The position numbers were made by a program, and so were the translations under genes. This document shows, one piece after another, positions 7,307 to 10,371 of a DNA stretch of 10,371 bases. This stretch comes from Dysgonomonas sp. GTDB taxonomy: Bacteria > Bacteroidota > Bacteroidia > Bacteroidales > Dysgonomonadaceae. The stretch is from assembly GCA_003523545.1 (NCBI GenBank), contig DQAM01000442.1:1-10371 (forward strand), read 5' to 3'. The notes under the pieces were generated by a model that was not told the DNA's origin, made no database searches, and saw only the letters and a list, made by a program, of their open reading frames with translations. Each line of letters opens with the position of its first letter. Position 1 is the stretch's first letter.

Positions 7307-7390
7307 AACTCTGTATATAGCTATCCTGCTATGGGCTTACCGGGGAGTATCTTTCCGGCATTAAAACCCTATCCCATATCTTACAGAGTT
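7307..7390 (+). promoter_or_regulatory. structured 5' leader element, candidate riboswitch or attenuator for the MATE gene
   Basis: A perfect 9-bp stem closes the element: AACTCTGTA (7307-7315) with TACAGAGTT (7382-7390). Inside it are a 5-bp hairpin, ATAGC (7317-7321) with GCTAT (7328-7332) and a six-base loop, and an 8-bp hairpin including two G-U pairs, CCGGGGAG (7340-7347) with CTTTCCGG (7351-7358) and a UAU loop. A competing pairing, TATGGG (7330-7335) with CCCATA (7373-7378), would break the first hairpin, which is the kind of switch expected of a regulatory RNA. I compared it by memory with purine, TPP, SAM, cobalamin, preQ1, fluoride, ykkC/guanidine, yybP-ykoY and c-di-GMP consensus features and saw no convincing match. 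It is inferred from pairing in one sequence only. Confidence 0.42.
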
Positions 7391-7461
7391 TAATCACTAA
7401 AATTATTAATGATTGTATGCAGTACATTTTTCTGTTGCCGCATGCTGTTTTATAATGACAT

Positions 7462-8781
7462 ATGGATTATACATACAAACAAATATGGCTCATCAATTAT
7501 CCTATTATGGTGAGCCTGCTCATGGAGCAATTAATCAATCTGACGGATTCCATTTTCCTCGGACATGTTAGTCAAATAGAGCTGGGAGCGTCCGCATTGG
7601 GGGCGATGTATTATACTGCCGTGTATATGCTCGGTTTTGGATTCAGCCTCGGTTTACAGGTAGTTGTCGCCCGGTGTATAGGTGAGCAGCAATACACAGA
7701 CATAGGGAAAATTTTCTATCAGGGATTGATTTTTCTATCCCTATTTGCAGCAATTGTTTTTGTATCCTCTAAGCTCATTTCGCCCTTATTGCTTCGGAGG
7801 CTGATTTCCTCAGATAATGTATATGAGGCGGCTATTCAATATATTGAATGGCGGGATTACAGCTATTTATTTGCTTTTCCTTTATTGGCAATCCGCGCTT
7901 TTTTCATCGGAACTACCCAAACTAAGATTCTTACATTGAATTCTATTGTAATGGTGGTTTGTAATATTCTTTTTAATTACTTACTTATTTTTGGTAAGGC
8001 TGGATTTCCAAAATTAGGGATAAGCGGAGCTGCAATCGGATCGTCTCTTGCCGGATTGATCGGACTATTCTTCTTAATCTTTTATATATATAAGTATGCA
8101 GATATGAAGCAATACGCATTCCGCCTTATATTTGATTTTAAGCTCACGCTTTATCTTTTTAATATATCTGTTTGGACAATGGTACGCTCATTCTTAAGTG
8201 TAGCTCCCTGGTTTCTCTTTTTTGTTGCGATTGAGAATTTAGGAGAGTATGAGCTTGCCGCTGCAAATGTAGTAAGAAGTATATCGATGATTTTTTTCGT
8301 GATTGTCAATTCATTTGCTGCTACTACGATTTCGTTGGTAAGCAGTCTTGTTGGTGCGAAGCAAACCGTACAGGTAATGCCGGTTTGCAGGAAAGTCATA
8401 GCATTGAATTATGTCATAGGTATTCCTTTAATATTGCTGGCTTTCGTTTTTTCGGATAACCTTTTACGCTTATTTACAAATGATCTAGAAGTTCTCCACA
8501 CTGCATTTTATCCTTTTTGTGTGATGCTGTCTACATTTATCATTTCTGTCCCGGCTTATATTTACTGCAATACAGTAATCGGTACAGGAAATACACGTGC
8601 AGCCTTTATATTTCAGATAATAAATATTACTATCTATTTATTTTATTTGCTTATACTTACTAATTCTCCGGGTGTTCCGCTTGCAGTATATTGGACTGCC
8701 GAACAATTATATGTAATTGTATTGTTAGTATTATCCCTAGTTTATCTGAAGAAAAGTGCATGGTATAAGAAGAGATTGTAA
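7462..8781 (+). CDS. MATE-family efflux transporter
   Basis: The 439-residue hydrophobic protein is an inner-membrane cation-coupled exporter of the MATE family (two MatE repeats). The first repeat opens with PIMVSLLMEQLINLTDSIFLG (14-34), the typical helix 1 pattern with a conserved Pro and an Asp in the first extracellular region. Helix 5-6 carries the NILFNYLLIFG...LGISGAAIGS pattern (168-194). The second repeat begins near 227, and the protein ends with a short basic tail (YLKKSAWYKKRL). About 12 membrane helices fit the length, which is normal for the family. MATE proteins export drugs, dyes or cationic metabolites using Na+ or H+; the substrate cannot be predicted. It stands alone, with a long leader upstream and a converging gene pair downstream. 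It has no obvious functional link to the sugar operon. Confidence 0.92.
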   Translation: MDYTYKQIWLINYPIMVSLLMEQLINLTDSIFLGHVSQIELGASALGAMYYTAVYMLGFGFSLGLQVVVARCIGEQQYTDIGKIFYQGLIFLSLFAAIVFVSSKLISPLLLRRLISSDNVYEAAIQYIEWRDYSYLFAFPLLAIRAFFIGTTQTKILTLNSIVMVVCNILFNYLLIFGKAGFPKLGISGAAIGSSLAGLIGLFFLIFYIYKYADMKQYAFRLIFDFKLTLYLFNISVWTMVRSFLSVAPWFLFFVAIENLGEYELAAANVVRSISMIFFVIVNSFAATTISLVSSLVGAKQTVQVMPVCRKVIALNYVIGIPLILLAFVFSDNLLRLFTNDLEVLHTAFYPFCVMLSTFIISVPAYIYCNTVIGTGNTRAAFIFQIINITIYLFYLLILTNSPGVPLAVYWTAEQLYVIVLLVLSLVYLKKSAWYKKRL

Positions 8782-8901
8782 TTCAGTCAGAATTCATAGG
8801 AGTATTAGTTTGCATAAACATATATATAGCTTTTAGGTAATCATATCGTCAGTTCTGATTTTTTATCTCAGAGAATAAATAAACAATATTTTCTATTGAA
8901 A

Positions 8902-8937
8902 AGGGATAACTATGCCGTTATGGTTATAGCTATCCCT
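8902..8937. terminator. probable bidirectional terminator between convergent genes
   Basis: AGGGATA (8902-8908) pairs with TATCCCT (8931-8937). After one mismatch, CTAT (8910-8913) pairs with ATAG (8926-8929), leaving a twelve-base loop. On the minus strand the stem is followed by TTTTC, and on the plus strand by an AT-rich stretch. It lies between the end of the MATE gene (8781) and the end of the transporter gene (8970), where a two-way terminator is expected. The rest of this 188-bp gap is AT-rich and holds nothing else I can name. Confidence 0.55.
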
Positions 8938-8969
8938 GATAAGTTTATTATTATTTCTGATTATCAATT

Positions 8970-9839
8970 TTAATGTTTACCCGAAAGGTAAATCATAAAC
9001 AGTCCTGCACAAATAACCACTATGCCTATGCCGGCTGCAATCCATTCTTTGCGGGTTTTACGTTCTTTATTGATAAGCACACCTCCGAATACAGATATAA
9101 TTACGGCTGCCTGGCTGACAGGATAGGCGATAGCCAGCCCTAAACTAGCTTGTGACAGAAGAAGGGCAATATTACCTACACCCCAGATTACACCGATAAT
9201 GCTGTTACGCAGCGAAAGCTTTGTAAATGACTGGGATTTGAATAGAAGCAGTCCGATAACGAATATAGCTGTAATCTGACCTATCGATTGTGGAAAAATA
9301 CTGCTCCAGCCGTCGATCCTGTAATACTTAAGTATACCTACATAAGCCGTAAAGCCCAATACAGCGATAAGATTTATGAGTATGCCTTTACCCCATTGAG
9401 GTTTTGCGCTATCTGCCTCTTGCTGTTTATAAGAAGTAAAAACTATCCCAGCGATTATCAGAAAGAGCGCAATGAAACCATATGTTTTGGCGCTGGTTGA
9501 TGCCCAGTCTCCCAACATCACACCCAATAGTGATGTTCCGATTATCTGGCCTCCGTTCAGCATAGGAGTAGCCCGTGATACGCCAAGTTTATTTATTCCC
9601 ATAAACTGACCTACCGATCCTATAGACCAGAAGACTCCGGACAAAAAACCGGTTATAAATATATGAGGGGTAATATCCGGCCTGCGAATAAACAGGACGA
9701 CAAGAGAAAAGACAAAACCACCCAAAGCAATACCCATCGATTGTTCTGTAGGCTTCCCTCCGATCAAAGTCCCGATTACAGGGACAAGGCCGAACGATAT
9801 TACCGGAATAAAGGCAATCAGCCAGTCTAATAAATCCAT
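8970..9839 (-). CDS. glcU: GlcU/RbsU-family sugar uptake permease (GRP transporter)
   Basis: The 289-residue membrane protein fits the glucose/ribose porter family within the drug/metabolite transporter superfamily, with about ten predicted helices in two five-helix halves. Typical stretches are the start LIAFIPVISFGLVPVIGTLIG, the FLSGVFWSIGSVGQF region (84-98), TPMLNGGQIIGTSLLGV and, in the second half, GVIWGVGNIALLLSQASLGLAIAYPVSQ near 217-244. The protein ends soon after the last helix. Family members such as Bacillus GlcU take up glucose by proton symport, and others take ribose. The gene follows a glucose-dehydrogenase-like gene by 12 bp, and the two are surely co-transcribed. The pairing with that enzyme, as in the Bacillus glcU-gdh operon, is the main argument for a glucose-like substrate; the exact sugar is open. 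Confidence 0.85.
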   Translation of the reverse strand: MDLLDWLIAFIPVISFGLVPVIGTLIGGKPTEQSMGIALGGFVFSLVVLFIRRPDITPHIFITGFLSGVFWSIGSVGQFMGINKLGVSRATPMLNGGQIIGTSLLGVMLGDWASTSAKTYGFIALFLIIAGIVFTSYKQQEADSAKPQWGKGILINLIAVLGFTAYVGILKYYRIDGWSSIFPQSIGQITAIFVIGLLLFKSQSFTKLSLRNSIIGVIWGVGNIALLLSQASLGLAIAYPVSQAAVIISVFGGVLINKERKTRKEWIAAGIGIVVICAGLFMIYLSGKH

Positions 9840-9851
9840 ATCAATATAATC

Positions 9852-10371
9852 TTATGCGTCAGGACCGAGTATTGATAAGGCTCCGTCGACGGTATAAGTG
9901 CTTCCTGTCACATACGAACTTTCTTCTGAAGCGAGGAAAAGCGCCACATTAGCCACTTCCTCTGGTTTTCCCCCCCTATGGAAAGGTATTATATTTTCCG
10001 CCCTTTTCAGTTTTTCAGGGTCGTTTATTACTTTTTCGTTGATAGGAGTAAGAATCATGCCCGGAGCTATATTATTCACAGTCATTTCACGGTCTGCAAG
10101 TTCCAGTGCCATAGTATAGGCCAGATTACGCATTCCGGACTTTGCGGCATTGTAGTTGGCATTACCACGTACATTGATGTACTGATGTATAGACGTAACA
10201 TTGATTATACGGCTTCCTTTGTAGGTGCCATATTTTTTCTTTTTCTGTAGAAATTCGCGGCTGCAAAAGAACGGACCGTAAAGGTTGACTTTAACTACCT
10301 TGTCCCATTGTTCGGTGGTCATATCTTCTACCGGTGTCTGGCTGCCATTTATCCCGGCATTATTGACCAGA
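9852..10371 (-). CDS. short-chain dehydrogenase, glucose 1-dehydrogenase-like (5' end off window)
   Basis: An open frame enters from the right edge and ends at a TAA at 9852, giving 172 visible residues. An internal ATG at 10322 is not the true start, because the upstream codons continue in frame with LVNNAG, the conserved SDR motif. The N-terminal TGxxxGxG nucleotide-binding part, about 90 residues, lies outside. Visible active-site residues are Asn29 in KVNLYG, Ser60 in NVTSIHQ, and Tyr73 and Lys77 in YNAAK. Near the end are the NNIAPG segment, a TPINEK stretch, PEEVANVALFLASEESSYVTG-type residues and VDGA. By eye it matches Bacillus glucose 1-dehydrogenase through the S-x-H segment, the PG-x-x-x-TPIN segment and the C-terminal SYVTG. 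Such enzymes oxidise aldoses to lactones with NAD(P). The next gene is a GlcU-type permease 12 bp away, which supports a sugar substrate. Other SDR reductases cannot be excluded. Confidence 0.85.
   Translation of the reverse strand, partial: LVNNAGINGSQTPVEDMTTEQWDKVVKVNLYGPFFCSREFLQKKKKYGTYKGSRIINVTSIHQYINVRGNANYNAAKSGMRNLAYTMALELADREMTVNNIAPGMILTPINEKVINDPEKLKRAENIIPFHRGGKPEEVANVALFLASEESSYVTGSTYTVDGALSILGPDA

Larger units (their letters stand above)
7123..7461. other. 339-bp intergenic region between agaR-like gene and MATE gene
   Basis: No credible protein-coding frame is visible on either strand. The left part (7123-7250) is AT-rich with a nine-T run and no recognisable element. The middle holds a TAnnTTTG promoter box (7261-7268). 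From 7307 to 7390 the DNA becomes less AT-rich and can fold into a compact stem-junction structure. The last 70 bp hold a further possible stem (GTATGC 7415-7420 with GCATGC 7440-7445) ending 16 bases before the MATE start codon. The gap thus looks like a promoter plus a regulated leader of about 185 nt rather than empty spacer. Confidence 0.6.

Noticed and set aside
7307..7390. A tRNA or integron attC site in the foldable element.
   Set aside because: The length and outer stem are suggestive, but there is no T-arm consensus, CCA end or anticodon arm on either strand, and no attC core sites.
7307..7390. A purine riboswitch, because of the junction-like layout and the TTACCGG stretch.
   Set aside because: The conserved junction bases and the two interacting loops of that class are not in the right places.
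9852..10322. Taking the SDR as a complete 156-residue gene starting at the internal ATG at 10322.
   Set aside because: The frame continues upstream with the conserved NNAG motif, so the gene extends past the right edge; this is an edge cut and not a truncated gene.

Overview
The window looks like chromosomal DNA of a member of the Bacteroidota, most likely the order Bacteroidales. Two kinds of evidence support this. Three intergenic regions carry TAnnTTTG boxes, the -7 element of Bacteroidota promoters, without usable Shine-Dalgarno sequences, and the glycosidase at the left is a lipoprotein of the type common in this phylum. The genus cannot be read from the sequence alone. I saw no phage, insertion sequence, CRISPR array, tRNA or rRNA.

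Left block (1-6056, all minus strand). Five genes are read in the order agaS-like SIS isomerase/deaminase, GatZ/KbaZ-like protein, PfkB-family sugar kinase, GatY/KbaY-type class II aldolase, GH36 lipoprotein glycosidase. The last gene runs off the left edge. Spacing is tight: 53 bp, then overlaps of 1 and 4 bp, then 44 bp, so this reads as one operon. The enzymes fit the galactosamine/tagatose-6-phosphate route. AgaS would convert galactosamine-6-phosphate to tagatose-6-phosphate, a kinase would make tagatose-1,6-bisphosphate, and the aldolase would split it to two triose phosphates. The GH36 enzyme would release the sugar outside the cytoplasm, from alpha-galactosides or possibly alpha-N-acetylgalactosaminides. 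The deacetylase, the first sugar kinase and a transporter are not in the window.

Control region (6057-6336). A divergently read DeoR/AgaR-type repressor gene (6337-7122) faces the operon. Between them are two GTTTCG-rich sites. One is a perfect 20-bp palindrome within a tandem repeat at 6220-6244. The other, at 6101-6122, sits directly beside the -7 box of the operon promoter. This is a convincing repressor-operator arrangement.

Middle (7123-8969). A 339-bp gap leads to a MATE-family multidrug/cation efflux gene (7462-8781). It holds a promoter-like box at 7261-7268 followed by a compact foldable element at 7307-7390: a 9-bp closing stem, two hairpins and an alternative pairing. It matches no riboswitch class I can recall and is the best candidate for something undescribed here. 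A hairpin at 8902-8937 probably terminates both the MATE gene and the convergent right block.

Right block (8970-10371, minus strand). A short-chain dehydrogenase resembling glucose 1-dehydrogenase, cut by the right edge, is followed 12 bp later by a GlcU/RbsU-type 10-helix sugar transporter. The pair recalls the glcU-gdh operon of Bacillus and suggests sugar uptake coupled to oxidation at C1.
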